The notes below the pieces were generated by a model that ran no database searches, was not told the origin of the DNA, and saw nothing but the letters and a program-made list of their open reading frames with translations. A DNA stretch of 64,000 nucleotides from Panopea generosa (lineage: Eukaryota > Mollusca > Bivalvia > Adapedonta > Hiatellidae). The stretch is from contig CM055908.1 in NCBI GenBank assembly GCA_029582155.1, forward strand, positions 23,975,257 to 24,039,256. The letters are read 5' to 3'. A program made the translations under genes and the position numbers. Position 1 is the first letter of the stretch. Every line of letters begins with the position of its first letter. Of the stretch, positions 32,205 through 44,330 are shown piece by piece.

Positions 32205-34490
32205 TGGCAGTCAGACTCAGGTTACGCGGCTTAGTCACCTCCTCCATTTTGTCTCATCTGTAGAAGGCAGGACCTTGGTATTGTTTTGGCGATGAAAATG
32301 GCAGTGCCAATAATTGTTAAGTTTTAATTGTTGAGAAAGTTTGTTTTATAACAAGCACAACATGTTGTTTCTAGGTCAACTTAGTTCATATCATATATGT
32401 TACCATTAAGTTGGAGGAGCATTCATTTTATCTGGGTACATCCAACTTGTACAAATTATCATTCATTAACTTTGAATTTCATTTGAAGATTTCTATAAAA
32501 CGTCATTGAAAGGTAACAACATCAGGAACACTGATAATATAGGGACAATCTTGGTATCACAATTGTTCAAATCACTGAGATTTAATTTTGTTTGAGTTAT
32601 TTGCAGAAGGATGGTGGTTCCATTGAGATTCATACTGAGGTTTTCCTCCACCAATAAAACTGGATATAACCTGAAATGTGTTTCAAATGGTGTTAAACTT
32701 ATTAAAAAAAAATTTTTTTTTAATTTAGCTTTGATGAAGACGTGTGGGGCCAAAATATAAGAAAAAGAGTGTTATATCAAATATTACAGTCTAATAGTTT
32801 AATATAACTTAAGTTTTCATGAGTTAATTTAAAACAGCTTCATACCTGTCTTATATGTGGTTAGGGACAAGTAACAGTAACATGGTGTAAAGTTTAAAAT
32901 CAATGACTTCATTAGTTATTGTACCGGTCTTTATTTATTATGTTTCACTCTCAGAAATTGGAGGACCATACAGCAATGGTTGCTTAATTATACAACACAT
33001 GCCAGTGTTCTACGATTATTTACTCGACATTTCCTAGTTAATGATAATTTTGCTGAACTAAAAACAAGCATAACTTTGATTGTTTTATTGCTATGGCTAT
33101 TAGCAGCAGAATTAATAAAAGAGCATGATGGGAGATTTACATCTATGTGTCAGTTTATACATGTAGAAACTTTTCATGTTATTGTTTTAATTCTCTATAT
33201 TCTTATTATATTTGTATGTGATGTCAGTTGTGCAAGTATGTGTATGGTAATGTGTGTTTATAATTCATTGTTTGATTTTGTTACACAAATATTGTTTTTG
33301 GGAAAATGTTTGAGCATGATCACACGAAAGAGGTTTAGTAACAGTCAAAATAATATTTTACAATTTGAAAAAGTTCCGGCAAACCTTTCCTATTTAAACA
33401 ATTACTAAAACTATTAAAATATTCCGATAAAAGAAATTTTAAATGCATACACAGAGTTTCCATTGTCTTTCCTAAAGTAAACTTATATATTTGGAAATAC
33501 AAGGGTCTTAAAACATTTTCTACATAAATTATGTTGAACTTAACTGAGGTTTTTTAAATTGATATTGTCTATTTTTTGATATATGTATTGTCTAATGTTA
33601 AGGTGAATTTTTAATGTGTTTGGCAGACATGTAACCTGTTATTTAAAATGGTTAAATTATTTGTGACAACATGGCAATGGAATATAAATGTAAATTCAAA
33701 GGATTATGTATTGACATTATTGGGAAGGAGTTTAACAATATGAACAAAACTGTAATGTATTTTATTATACACCTTGTCGATTTCTACTGTTACTGTTGGT
33801 CAAATACTGATGATACTTCACCTATAGACAGTGAAACTCACCTAGGACAAATTTATACTATTAAAAAAATGCACATTAAGAAAATTTACATATTCAGTCA
33901 ATTGCGTTTCACTTGACGGAGGCGTGCCCATTTAAAATGCTTGTAACAGTGATGAATAGTTGAATACTTTATATGACATTATCAGGTTACAATGTAGTAG
34001 CAAAACAACGTCATCAAGTCAGTGTTTTAGCAATACAACAGAAATTTATAAACCATAATAATAAAACACTGTCTAGTAATATCGGCTTTGGTGAATGACC
34101 TCTTATAAAGAAATAACTAACTTGTATTGTATGGCAGTATTGCATGATAACAGTTAAATATAGGAATGTTTCTAAAATTATTGATTAGTTTTATGTATCT
34201 TTTTCAAGAATATTTACAAGAACTTGGTATATATAGTTTTTAGCTCTACTGTGTAAATATTTTGTTCAATTTGAGATGTAAAGCATTGTCTAGTAACAGT
34301 AAAATTGATTTTGTTCAATAAAGAGGATTGAATTTCCATAAGAGACCAATATTCTGTTACAGCAAAAATATTACACTGGTTCTGCTTCAATCATAAAAAT
34401 GTCTGATTTTTGTTGTATGATATGATCAAAGTTCTTTAACCTTTTTAATTTAGATGCATTGTAATTATAGCCCTGCCATTCGAAGATTGT
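32205..34490. other. PCGF3 3' UTR and intergenic DNA
   Basis: AT-rich. It contains a family-1 SINE 3' part (32596-32725). A 142-codon hydrophobic open frame at 32980-33408 has AT-rich composition and no domain and is not accepted as a gene. A likely polyadenylation signal for PCGF3 (AATAAA type) could not be singled out. Confidence 0.4.
32596..32725 (+). mobile_element. tRNA-derived SINE, family 1 (3' part)
   Basis: GGATGGTGGTTCCATTGAGA, then TTTTCCTCCACCAATAAAAC and TGGATATAACCTGAAATGTG match the body and tail of 7201-8055 and 38424-38669. Ends in an A-rich run. The head is missing. Confidence 0.75.
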
Positions 34491-34496
34491 GTTTAA

Positions 34497-35648
34497 GGTA
34501 GTTTGTGGCGTTCCTATCAGATTTTTTGACATCTGGCTTAATTTTTCAAAAATCTGTACAATTGATCTCTGAAGTCTCAGCTTTCATTTAAGCTTTGTTT
34601 TATTTAATATAGTACCGCAGTTCCCCGTCAACAGCGCCTCCTGGTGGTACGTATTTTTCGAACAATTTTCGCTGTTTTTCCCTTGTAGAATAATCAATAT
34701 TTATTAAAAATTGTTTTTAATAACCTTATTAAATTTCTTCTTTTATTTCCTTTGATAAGATTATAACTTTCATGCAGATAAAATATAATTTGTGTTACCG
34801 TTACATCTAATCATTACTGCCCGGTTGATATAAACGTGGGTTTAAAACAACGAATTTTGAAAATTCACGGCTGAATATGCGAAAAAGCGCTGGTACAAGT
34901 TCTTGAATTTCACATATATTAAACTTTATTTATTTCACTAAAATATGACCAAATAAAAAGGAGGGATATTCATGCTAGTTTTTTTCATGAATTTAAATTA
35001 AAATTAAACACTTAAAAAACACGACGTTTGCTTGTGATTTCGGACAACGTCAAGAAAACGCCATATAATACTAACATAAAATAACGACATCGTCCAAAAT
35101 AGTAGACAAATGTCGAGTGTTTTAAGGGTTATATTTTCAATTTGAATTCATATTTATGAACAAATTAGCGTGAACACCCACTCTTTTTTTTCTATGAAAT
35201 TATAGTTAAATGAATGAAGATTGATATATGTTAATTTCAAAAACTTGTACCAGCGCTTTTTTGTGCAATCAGGCGTGAACGTTCGAAATTTGTTGTTTTT
35301 TTAACCTGCATTTAAACCAACCTTGTCGTTATGATTAGACGTGAAAGTAACATAATTTGTATTTTGTCTGGGTAAAAGTTATATTCTTCCCACAGGTTAT
35401 AAAATTTGTAATATAAAAATGTTATCAAAAACAATGTTGCGTTAATGTTGACTATTTTATAAGGGAAACACGGCAAATATTGTCAGAAAAATACCTACCG
35501 CTAGGAGGCGCTGTTAACGAGAAACTGTGGTAAATATTTTTTAAAATAAGAAGCTAAAACAGAAGCTGAGACTTTATAGTTCATGTGTACAAATTGTTGA
35601 TAATTTTCACGACATGTCAAAAATCATCTATGAACGCTGCGAACTACC
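34497..35648. mobile_element. Foldback MITE, 1.15 kb imperfect palindrome flanked by TTAA
   Basis: The left half reads GGTAGTTTGTGGCGTTC... and the right half ends ...GAACGCTGCGAACTACC. Inner matched pairs include GCGCTGGTACAAGTTCTTGA (left) with its complement near 35245, and the segment with AACAGCGCCTCCTGG (34632) with its complement near 35495. The two halves fold along their whole length around about 35070. TTAA lies at 34493-34496 and 35649-35652. No coding capacity. The superfamily might be piggyBac-like from the TTAA, but the tips are not diagnostic. Confidence 0.85.
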
Positions 35649-35652
35649 TTAA

Positions 35653-36105
35653 GGGTTCTACTTGTTATACTTGTCTGTTCAATGATCCATTTGTCTGTGC
35701 ACTGGTCCATCCACTTGGTTTTCAGTGAATAACTTCTAAATGGGTTTATGTTTTAATAAATACTTCATGTGTAGCTGTATGATTAATAATTAATAATACA
35801 ATAATTTATAATTTATAAATTCATGTCAATTCAACATTTTTTATTGTGGGTCAAATTTTACAGGAGTAAACTTTACCAACATAAAGCTGAGGTATCCATG
35901 TTGAATAGACACATTTCTAGTATTACTGATGTATTTGTATTAGATATCATCTGGTATACCTGTGATTGTTATCAAAGCCAGTAATTGTTTACCTGAGATT
36001 TGCAGATGTATCTAAAAGTATGTACACATATTTGTGCTATTATTTGCCAGAGTACTTGGGAATAAAGAATAATTATAATAAACCATTTTGAAAGCCAGGT
36101 TGTTT
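35653..36105. other. Intergenic, AT-rich
   Basis: Nothing recognised. Confidence 0.4.
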
Positions 36106-36111
36106 ACAATT

Positions 36112-36330
36112 TAGAATTTGGATCCTTTTTATTCATGCATCTTAACAATATTACTTTTTCTTTTGTTTTGAAATGAGGTTCAATTAGAATTTGGATCCTT
36201 TTTATTCATGCATCTTAACAATATTGCTTTTTCTTTTGTTTTGAAATGAGGTTCAATTAGAATTTGGATCCTTTTTATTCATGCATCTTAACAATATTAC
36301 TTTTTCTTTTGTTTTGAAATGAGGTTCAAT
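36112..36330 (+). repeat. 73-bp unit, three tandem copies
   Basis: Copies start at 36112, 36185 and 36258 (TAGAATTTGGATCCTTTTTA...), nearly identical, which points to recent duplication. Confidence 0.92.
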
Positions 36331-36335
36331 TTTCT

Positions 36336-36440
36336 GGACATGACAGGTTATATATGGCATATTCAGTTTTATTTTGTAAGGAAGACCGCGGAATGAATCT
36401 TCGTAGAACCGCCATCCATCCACAAGCAACTGGCTGTGTA
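36336..36440 (-). mobile_element. tRNA-derived SINE, family 1 (minus, internal part)
   Basis: Contains the complement of the family-1 body: ACATGACAGGTTATATATGG, GGAAGACCGCGGAATGAATC and GTAGAACCGCCATCC. Confidence 0.65.
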
Positions 36441-37609
36441 TGCTCCACAAAATAAGTTACGCACAATGTAATTTCTTTCCCATGGATGTTACATTTAAAT
36501 AGTATCCCTTGTATACCTAATACCGCGATATACCTATTACCGCGAATGTCCATATAATAACAATCTTGGAAGACATACGCAAAGCTCCAACTTCTGTTAG
36601 CGTCGGCATTTGTTTGCATTTCATATCGGCAACTGTTTTTTACTCAGTACACTTAAGTAACCTTATTACTGTTTAGTATTAATGCCATTCTTTACATGGT
36701 TGAAATCTTTTTAGACCCACGGTGTTAGGTATGACCCGTATATATGTAAGTTTTTAGAATCAAGTTTACAGCTGCTCTGGTACTTTATACAGTAAGAATG
36801 CTGTTACAAGTATAGGCAATATATTCAAAAACAATATTAACCCCAAAATATATGTTTATACACCAAAATATATGTTTTCCAAAATATATTTTTTTAACCA
36901 AAAATTTATTTTTTTGCCCCAAAATTTATAGTTTTAGAAATTTTGTATTTTTCTTGAAGAGTTCTTGTTATTAATTTAAGATTTAACCATGTTTTTTTCA
37001 AAATCAAACTTAATTGTAAAAATTGTTTTCACAACACCAAGTTGAATTGGACAGTCCTTCGATTTTCATAAATCTCCAAAATAGATCTCGGTCTGAACAC
37101 AACTAGTATGACGTTTTAAAATCCTTACATTTAACATCAGATTATTTTCAAGTTTTGTTTATTCATTGATCATATAATCAATTTATTAGTTTTACTACAA
37201 GAAAATATTTTTGGGGTAAAAAATGCTGCTTTTTTTCAAGTTTACTCAGCAATATTCAGGAAATTGTTTTTATAACATTTTCTGGGTATGTCCACATAGC
37301 AGTTTGAATTTTAATATCATAGAATTTTTATATTGATATTATTTTGTGGAGTATATTATATAATGCCTTAGTGTTATTCATGGAGATGTCACAGGCCTTT
37401 ATCATTACACTTGTTGGTTTTGGGACAAAGCACTTGAGGGTTGAGGTTTCTAGTGCAATATGTCAAGTGTGATAAACAAACTGTCATTTTTGAGATTAAA
37501 CCCGTTGTACTTTAAATATTTCTTTGATTTACTCCTAAATATTACCAATCTTAAAGGAACAAAACAACGTTACTTAACATAGTCTATGAATATTTGTGAA
37601 CAGTTAAAC

Positions 37610-37768
37610 CTGTGTTAGTGGTCACCTCTATTAAGCAGCCATATATACTATTTCCAATGTCTATGCTTTCAATGTAAATTAACCTGTATTATGAAACAAC
37701 CTGTATCAAAAGGCCACTTTTGCTCATTGCTTTGACTGGTTGCTTAAGTAGGTTTGACTGTATGTTTG
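37610..37768 (-). mobile_element. MITE of the TA/CAGTCAAACCTG family (minus, diverged)
   Basis: Ends in TAGGTTTGACTGTA and starts near AGTTAAACCTGTG. The interior (AAATTAACCTGTATTA...CTTAAG) matches 63828-63996 in inverted orientation. Confidence 0.65.
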
Positions 37769-37786
37769 AGAATACCTTACTCCTCA

Positions 37787-38190
37787 AAATCATGCATGGA
37801 TCACAAGATTAGACTTGTAAAATTATGCATGGATCACAAGAAAATACTTGTAAAATCATGCATGGATCACAGGATAATACTTGTAAAATCACGCATGGAT
37901 CACAAGATTTGACTTGTAAAATCATGCATGGATAACAAGATAATAGTTGTTAAATTATGCATGGATCACAAGATTATACTTGTAAAATCATGCATGGCTC
38001 ACAAGATTAGACATGTAAAATCATGCATGGATCACAATATTAGACATGTAAAATCATGCATGGATCACAAGATTAGACTTGTAAAATCATGTATGGATCA
38101 CAAGATCAGACTTGTAAAATCATGCTTGGATCACAAGTTAGGTTTGTAAAATCATGCATGGATCACAAGTTTAGACATGTGAAATTCCAT
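37787..38190 (+). repeat. 33-bp minisatellite, about 12 copies
   Basis: Unit GTAAAATCATGCATGG, ATCACAAGATTAGACTT. As 33 is a multiple of 3, one frame stays open for several units (KSCMDHKIRLV...), but there is no gene structure around it. Confidence 0.92.
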
Positions 38191-38423
38191 CAGTTTTAAT
38201 AATTAAATTTGGTTGTGCGTGTTTTTTAATATATCCATTCCTTATATTTTTAACAATAATGTGAACAAAAATAACACAACGAAACAACAACAAAAGGACC
38301 ATTAGAGATCATCAAGTAATATTATGATGAAAGATATTTAACAGAAAACATGATCATAATTAATTTTGATTAGTACAGTATATCCTGTCATTGTGTGTAG
38401 TTCAATACGTATATCATATTATA

Positions 38424-38669
38424 GGTCCACCATGGTCAAGTGGTCTAAGGCACTGTCAACTGATGACCACTTACCTGTCATTGCTGAGGCTGTTGGGTTC
38501 GAGCCAAATTCTTTCCAAAACTGCATGTGAGAAAGTTTGCCAGTTACAGTGGAAGGACAGTGGTATACTCAGCTCAGATTAATTCTGAGATTTTCCTATG
38601 CCAGTAAAACTGGATATGTCATTATCATATATAACCTGTTATGTGTTGAATATGCCATCAAACACAATT
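38424..38669 (+). mobile_element. tRNA-derived SINE, family 1 (near full length)
   Basis: Head GGTCCACCATGGTCAAGTGG with box A, box B-like GTTGGGTTCGAGCC, body CAGATTAATTCTGAGATTTT, tail TGTTGAATATGCCATCAAAC. It serves as the intact reference for the split copy at 7201-8055. Confidence 0.8.
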
Positions 38670-38903
38670 AGAAACATATGTTTATCATTTAATGGGGAAG
38701 TTTTAATTGACATACTCTTAAATAAGTAGATACTTAAAATGTAAATTATCAAGTTTGGGCATTAATATTTTGTTTTACATATACGTACAAATTTCTGCAT
38801 CTTCAAATTTTAAATATTTTTTGATAAGTATATTCAAAAACAATCTTGATATGAATTGGCTCATTTAGTATTGTTTAACTAGTTAAACATATTACGCATG
38901 GAA

Positions 38904-39330
38904 GCCTGTGTGGTTCCGGCTAAGAATAGAATCACTGTCCATCTCTGCAGAGGGGTAGGAATCCTCCAAATGGATGTCATGTTCATTTTATCATTTTTTG
39001 TCATGTTCACTTTTGTGGTTAAATTATCAACCCCTGTGTGGTTCCAGGGAGCCATGAGTGATGGCAAGAATAGAATCAGTGTGGCTTATGCATGTCGTAA
39101 GAGGCGACACATTGAGTAATAGGATAGAATTTGCTGAAACTCTGCAGTTCTGCAGGTATCAAGGTTCTAGGTTCATTCTGCATATTCATTTGTTGATGTA
39201 TTTTTTTAATCTGTATGTTCATTTATTGTTTTTGTACATATAGAGTGAACCTGGAATCTTCCTGTTGGTGTCAAATAACCTATAATGTGTTAGTACGCCA
39301 TAAAACCCTATTCATTCATTCATTCATTCT
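38904..39330 (+). mobile_element. SINE-like retroposon, family R, with 10-bp target-site duplication
   Basis: Starts GCCTGTGTGGTTCCGGC, contains GCATGTCGTAAGAGGCGACA, ends in an ATTC repeat. Flanked by the perfect duplication ACGCATGGAA at 38894-38903 and 39331-39340. Other copies lie at 11378-11818 and 25225-25490. The pol III boxes are not obvious, so the promoter type is uncertain. Confidence 0.82.
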
Positions 39331-39340
39331 ACGCATGGAA

Positions 39341-40160
39341 AGAAGTGCTTTAAAGCCATTTCAGATGATATTTCCCCAAGGAGCAATGTTGCATCTGACA
39401 TCTTACTAAGGTTTCTGCACATATTTAAATCAAAGTTAATTGATCAAATGCATCATTATTATTAATGGATATTAACCATATTATATATAAAGAGATAAAG
39501 TATTTTTAGATACAAACTAAATCTTTGGAAATCCGATGTAAAAAAAAAAATTTAATCTACAGCACCCGGCAGGTTGATAAATATGTAATCTGGGTTAAAA
39601 AATCAATTTTTATTGTTGTATAATGTTGATGAAAGATGTTAAAGTTCTTGGAAATGTAACTATTGTGAATAGCAGTTTTAAAACAATTATTTCCTGGAAA
39701 TACAATAAGTTCTACCGCACCGAAAGGAATACTTGGTACTAGTTATAAGGAAAACTCTACAATCATATACTTTTTATAATATGAACCCTCCAAAAAAAGA
39801 AAGAAAAATACTCAAACAAGCAAAAAAAAAAGAAGAAAAAAAGGGTGAAAAATATGATATGTAGGCAAGGAATTGATAGTTGTTAGATGAATTATATGTA
39901 TTGTGATTTTTCAGACACATACACTTGTATGTTTTTGGTGGTCTGGAATGGAATTGTAAAATATACTTGTTAAATGTATTATGATTGAATTAAATTCAAA
40001 TAAAACAAGTTTGATTTGTTGTTTTGTGATATTCAATCCACCAACATTTACAGGTTACTAATGCTCCAACATTGTTGCCACAAAAAACGTAACTATAGTG
40101 AGAGAGTAATAACGTGCATATAAAGTTTTTATATATTAATAAAATTTTAATATATTTTAA
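39341..40160. other. Intergenic, A-rich
   Basis: Several A runs (39540, 39795-39845). No gene or repeat recognised. Confidence 0.4.
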
Positions 40161-40162
40161 AA

Positions 40163-40236
40163 CATTTCTGGACGTCCCCCACTGTCACATAATTATAGAC
40201 TTTCTGGACGTCCCCCACTGTCACATAATTATAGAC
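40163..40236 (+). repeat. 36-bp two-copy tandem repeat
   Basis: CTGGACGTCCCCCACTGTCA plus CATAATTATAGACTT occurs twice in direct succession. Confidence 0.85.
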
Positions 40237-40965
40237 TTAATACATTTCACGACAGACAATTTCTTCCTTTTCAAATGTCATTTATATAATTGTATCCCTC
40301 AATGTTTTTATATCGCCAGAGCTGGGCAGGTGAGATCTGTTATCACACTAGGGGTATTAGACAACCGGTCAGTCTATATATCCCCAGTACACCGCTGGAC
40401 ACCCTGGGACTTCATATTTTATATTTGTAATAAATATAAACAATATTAAAAGAAGTTTAATGTATAATAAGTGAGAAGAACTATTAAAAAATACCCGCAC
40501 GAAAATAGATCGGTATAGAGTTGTGATAAACATGGGACGTGGTAAAAAGGGTAAGAGATAAACGAATAAAAACTCGATGAAACTGAAATCCAAATATCTG
40601 TGAAATAAACGACGACGCCAAGGTGTGATGGAAAAGATATATGAAAAGTCTCCCACACTGGGGAATATGATGAAAGTGTCTTTTTCCAGGAATTGGGCAA
40701 CAAATTTAGAAAATTGTCTAATCCACCCCACCCCCTTGGTGTGCCTGCAGTCCCAACTCACCTAACAGTGTGGGAATGGGGGAACATTTATAGGCTCATA
40801 GAAGGTATTGGACATTACTGACAGTGCCCAATGATCACCTGGATGATATTATTGACGTGCACAACAAGTAAGGAAGCCGTAGGGAGTTTCTAAGCTTAGG
40901 CAAACTTATTTGTGCATTAAAAGAATATTGCTAAAACAGAACAGAATTATTTTTTTCCAAAAGTA
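40237..40965. other. Intergenic DNA without recognised content
   Basis: Mixed composition. No open frame with domain character and no repeat ends. Confidence 0.35.
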
Positions 40966-40972
40966 TATATTT

Positions 40973-41215
40973 CTATAAAGCAGAGGAAAGAGGAAACAAG
41001 AAATTCAGTGAATTCATATTCCCGGCGTTACAAGTCAATATATCATATTGCACCGGATGTCCGTTATGATAAGCTGGTAGTAGATGGCGTATCTTAACGT
41101 GTATGGCCAGGAGACGAAGCGTCCCGTTGTAGTTGATCACTAGGAATCCGGCCAAGGCTCCAGTGGACAGCACACCACTTCCGGTATCACAGTGTACTCC
41201 GGAGAATAACATATC
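40973..41215 (-). CDS. Possible last exon or gene fragment of unknown identity
   Basis: On the minus strand an acceptor-like TGTTTATCAG at about 41217 is followed by an open frame of about 80 codons (MLFSGVHCDTGSGVLSTGAL..., then INYNGTLRLLAIHVKIRHLL...) ending in TAG at 40973. Base composition is clearly less AT-rich than the surroundings and the peptide looks protein-like. I do not recognise the family. The longer open frame to 41236 would need a GTG start, so an ATG start near 41215 or a splice entry is preferred. It may be part of a gene whose other exons I cannot see, or a transposon remnant. Confidence 0.3.
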   Translation of the reverse strand, partial: DMLFSGVHCDTGSGVLSTGALAGFLVINYNGTLRLLAIHVKIRHLLPAYHNGHPVQYDILTCNAGNMNSLNFLFPLSSAL

Positions 41216-41549
41216 TGATAAACATTTATCAAGCACTAATCTGTCGAATGCTGATTTTGAAAACTTTGATTTAGCATTATGCTGTGTTGATATTGAAGGC
41301 TAAATATAAATATGATGATGACTTCATTAGTTATACAAAACGATTTGATGTGTTTGGCATGTGTGAAACATAGGCTTGTGACAGTAGCGCCTTTGATGAC
41401 GCATTAACCGGCTATACACATGACTATATGTCTTAGTCTATCAGGCGAAGGCCGAAGAACGTACGTCAAAACTGTGTTTATAAAAAGTTATTTGGTCGAT
41501 TATGTGTATATCAAACATAATTATGAGAATTATGAAGAGTGTGTATCTC

Positions 41550-44330
41550 TTTTTTAATAACTGAAAGATTCTGTTATGGTATTTGTTTACGAACTCTCCG
41601 GTTCATAATACAGTGTTAGTGTGCCAATAGCGGATCACTAGTGAAACAATCGCTGCATACACTAATCTAACCGCATAAACTATTTTAGAAAATATGTTAA
41701 CTGAAAGAAAAATATTCCCTCTGAACACACCAGTCAACTTTTCCTTGAACTAGTTCACCGTTACATGGGTATGAACAATTTACAAGAGGCTGCGGAAGCA
41801 CCAATAACGGATCAACTACGCAATTAACGGATCACGTGATATAAGCGCTTTTTCCGTCCTTAGGGAATATCTCAAAACATCACATTGCCTGACAGACAGT
41901 CACAATTCATATGAGGTTGTGCCGTTCTTAAAAATAACGTTTGCCATGCTCCTACCAACTCACTCACAATTGCAGCTACCCAAACTTTTTATTGACTTTC
42001 ATGATTTCTGTCCATTTTTGTTTAAAAAATCAAAACTTGGCTAATGAAAAAAATAGCTAGCTTCCTCCCGCATGAAAAATACTGGGTCGGAGCACAGCAA
42101 ACACATATTTTTTTGGATCAGCTGAGTGAGGTAAACAGAAATTTACAAGAGCACCTTGTAGTCTTTTAGTTCATTGGTAAAACTGACGGAAAATCAGTTT
42201 CCTAATTCATTCAGCAAGTTAAAACAACACTTTTTTCAGTTCGATTATTATCTCTTTTGTCGGACCAAATGGGGTCATCAAACCATAAATTGCACTGAAA
42301 GTTTAGAACTTTTTTAGCTATACCAGCCTGGATAAGTGTGAATGAAAAGCTTGAAGATATTTCGTATCATATAGACAAGGAAATAATTCTTCGCCATTGT
42401 TTAATTGTGCATTTCCTGTGCACGTAAAATTTCAAGCAAACATTGGAATACTACATGCATAGTACATAAGAATTAAGTTTGGTAGATAGAGCCAAAATCG
42501 ATAAATACTTCAGAAATATTTAAACATTTCTTCACACATCATTTCAATGCCTACGTGTAAACTGTTAAATCAATTAATAAATATTATGTTTATTATGGTA
42601 ACAAAATGAAAGAAATTTACGAAATAACTGAAACTTATTTATTTCAAATAATTTTAATGATCAGTAACATAACAAATTAAAGAAACTATCAAATGTAAAC
42701 AATTAAATATGAATGAGTTTTCATAACTAGACAAACACCAAACTAATACTCAATTTTGAACATCACCACTTACGGGCTATCCGTGTTATATCGTCGTTCT
42801 AAATTGATATGCTCTGAATATGTTGTACCGACTATCTGTCACCTCTTTTGTGACCTGTGATCTTCTCAGATCCATTGGGGTCTCTGATCACATTGATGTG
42901 ATACGGGCGTAAAAGCTTCATACCAGCTAGTGACTACGCCCAGGCATACCGTCTCTAAAGGGTGTCTATCGGTTTTCTTTCTTTACAATGTCTTTTTACT
43001 AAATCTAAAAACTCACAAACAGACCCGTACCCCACATCGCCAGTTCACCGAGCCACACCGCCATTGGCTCCTCTTCTTTCTCTGTAAATATTGTCAACGG
43101 GCCTTTCGTTTTGTACAAATAAACTCACTCGACCATCTACGATAAAGAAGTCAACAAGCCTTATAGCTTCTAACGTTATAGAAAAAAGATATGTTTGTCA
43201 GAGTTCTGTACGCCCCCAACGAAAACGCTACTGCAGTACATCTAATTCCATCCAATTTTCATTACTTGTAAACGTGAAGACAGACATACGGACGGACAGT
43301 CAGGCATTGTAATAACATTCAAAGAGGTCTTTCACTGCTCACCAAAAGATGAATATCAAAATAAGTTTTCAAGTTTACAATGTTATTTAATTGATAACAT
43401 GGTTTTTGAAATGTCCCTCAAAATGTCACGCATCCAAAATGTGATCCGCTAATGGTACTGCGACGGGCCTGTATTAATCCCTTGGTAATCTCGTGTCAAG
43501 ATTGTTTAATAAACAAAATCAAGTGATATGCCATTTGTTGTTGTTGTGATCCGCTATTGGCACATTCACTGTAGCGCGCATAATGATAATGGTATTGAAC
43601 AGTTGAATGATTTTTTTTTAGAAATCGCTAGTCATTTTCCCGCCGTTGATTTAATCATCGCTGGGGACATGAATAGTCGGAATAAACTATTTTTGGTAAA
43701 TCACTAATTGATTTGTGTTGTACTTACGGTGTCCATGTACTCAACGGCTAGCGTTTTAATGATAAATATTGGGAATTTACATGTTTTGCAAATGACGGAG
43801 CAAGTGCCGTTGACTACATGAGTGCCTCTTCTGATATGTTTCAGCATGTCACGGATTTGGTGTGGATGGGAATATATATTTCCAGTCCATTGTCCATTGT
43901 ATTGTAAGTTGAATTTTATGCTTTAGAAGTCATCTGACAGACAGGAGGATAGTTCCGATAACTCTGTCAATGACTATGAACGTATCGTGTGGGAAAATTC
44001 TTGTAGAGAATCATTTTTATTGCACTTTACCGAATCATTTTTGCTCTTTTTGAACAGTGTTAATGATAATAGTGCAATTGATATGGTTTCTCAATTAATT
44101 GATTTATTCATACGTGTAGAAGCCGGGCCGCCCCCATGTTCCGGTTGCGGGAGCCAGCATATACTTTCTCAGATATCCTCATACACCCCCACTCCTCATA
44201 TTTAAACGCTCCTAAGCCCATGATATTAAAATCGGCCGCTGAGTCCATGTTACAAAAGAAATGGAGTAACAAAACTGGTGGAATGATGAATGTAGTCGAG
44301 CAAAACGTACAAAGTTTTAGTGTTTAAGAA
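41550..44330 (+). pseudogene. LINE endonuclease-region fragment, split by a DNA element
   Basis: Up to 41609 the frame reads LLWYLFTNSPVHN. After the inserted element, from 43574, it continues SAHNDNGIEQLNDFFLEIAS, then HFPAVDLIIAGDMNSR, with the GDMN motif of APE-type LINE endonucleases. Further fragments (CFANDGASAVDYMSASSDM and FLLFLNSVNDN...) match the later part of that domain in other phases. Several stops and phase changes make it a dead copy. Confidence 0.65.
41611..43571. mobile_element. TA-flanked DNA transposon (pogo-like tips), 1.96 kb, inserted in a LINE
   Basis: TIRs: left CAGTGTTAGTGTGCCAATAG followed by CGGATCAC; right, as complement, CAGTGAATGTGCCAATAGCG. TA at 41609-41610 and 43572-43573. 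Sub-terminal copies of the GGATCAC/GTGATCCGCTA word lie near 41805-41840 and 43440. The interior has short open frames (42930-43312) but no transposase I can identify, so it is probably non-autonomous. CAGT tips plus a TA target suggest the pogo branch of Tc1/mariner; this is inference. Confidence 0.8.

Noticed and set aside
32980-33408. 142-codon hydrophobic ORF downstream of PCGF3
   Set aside because: AT-rich codons, no domain and no repeat relation; length is possible by chance in this composition.
34497-35648. Two separate genes or ncRNAs facing each other
   Set aside because: The halves are inverted copies of one sequence with shared tips and TTAA flanks, so a foldback element explains both.
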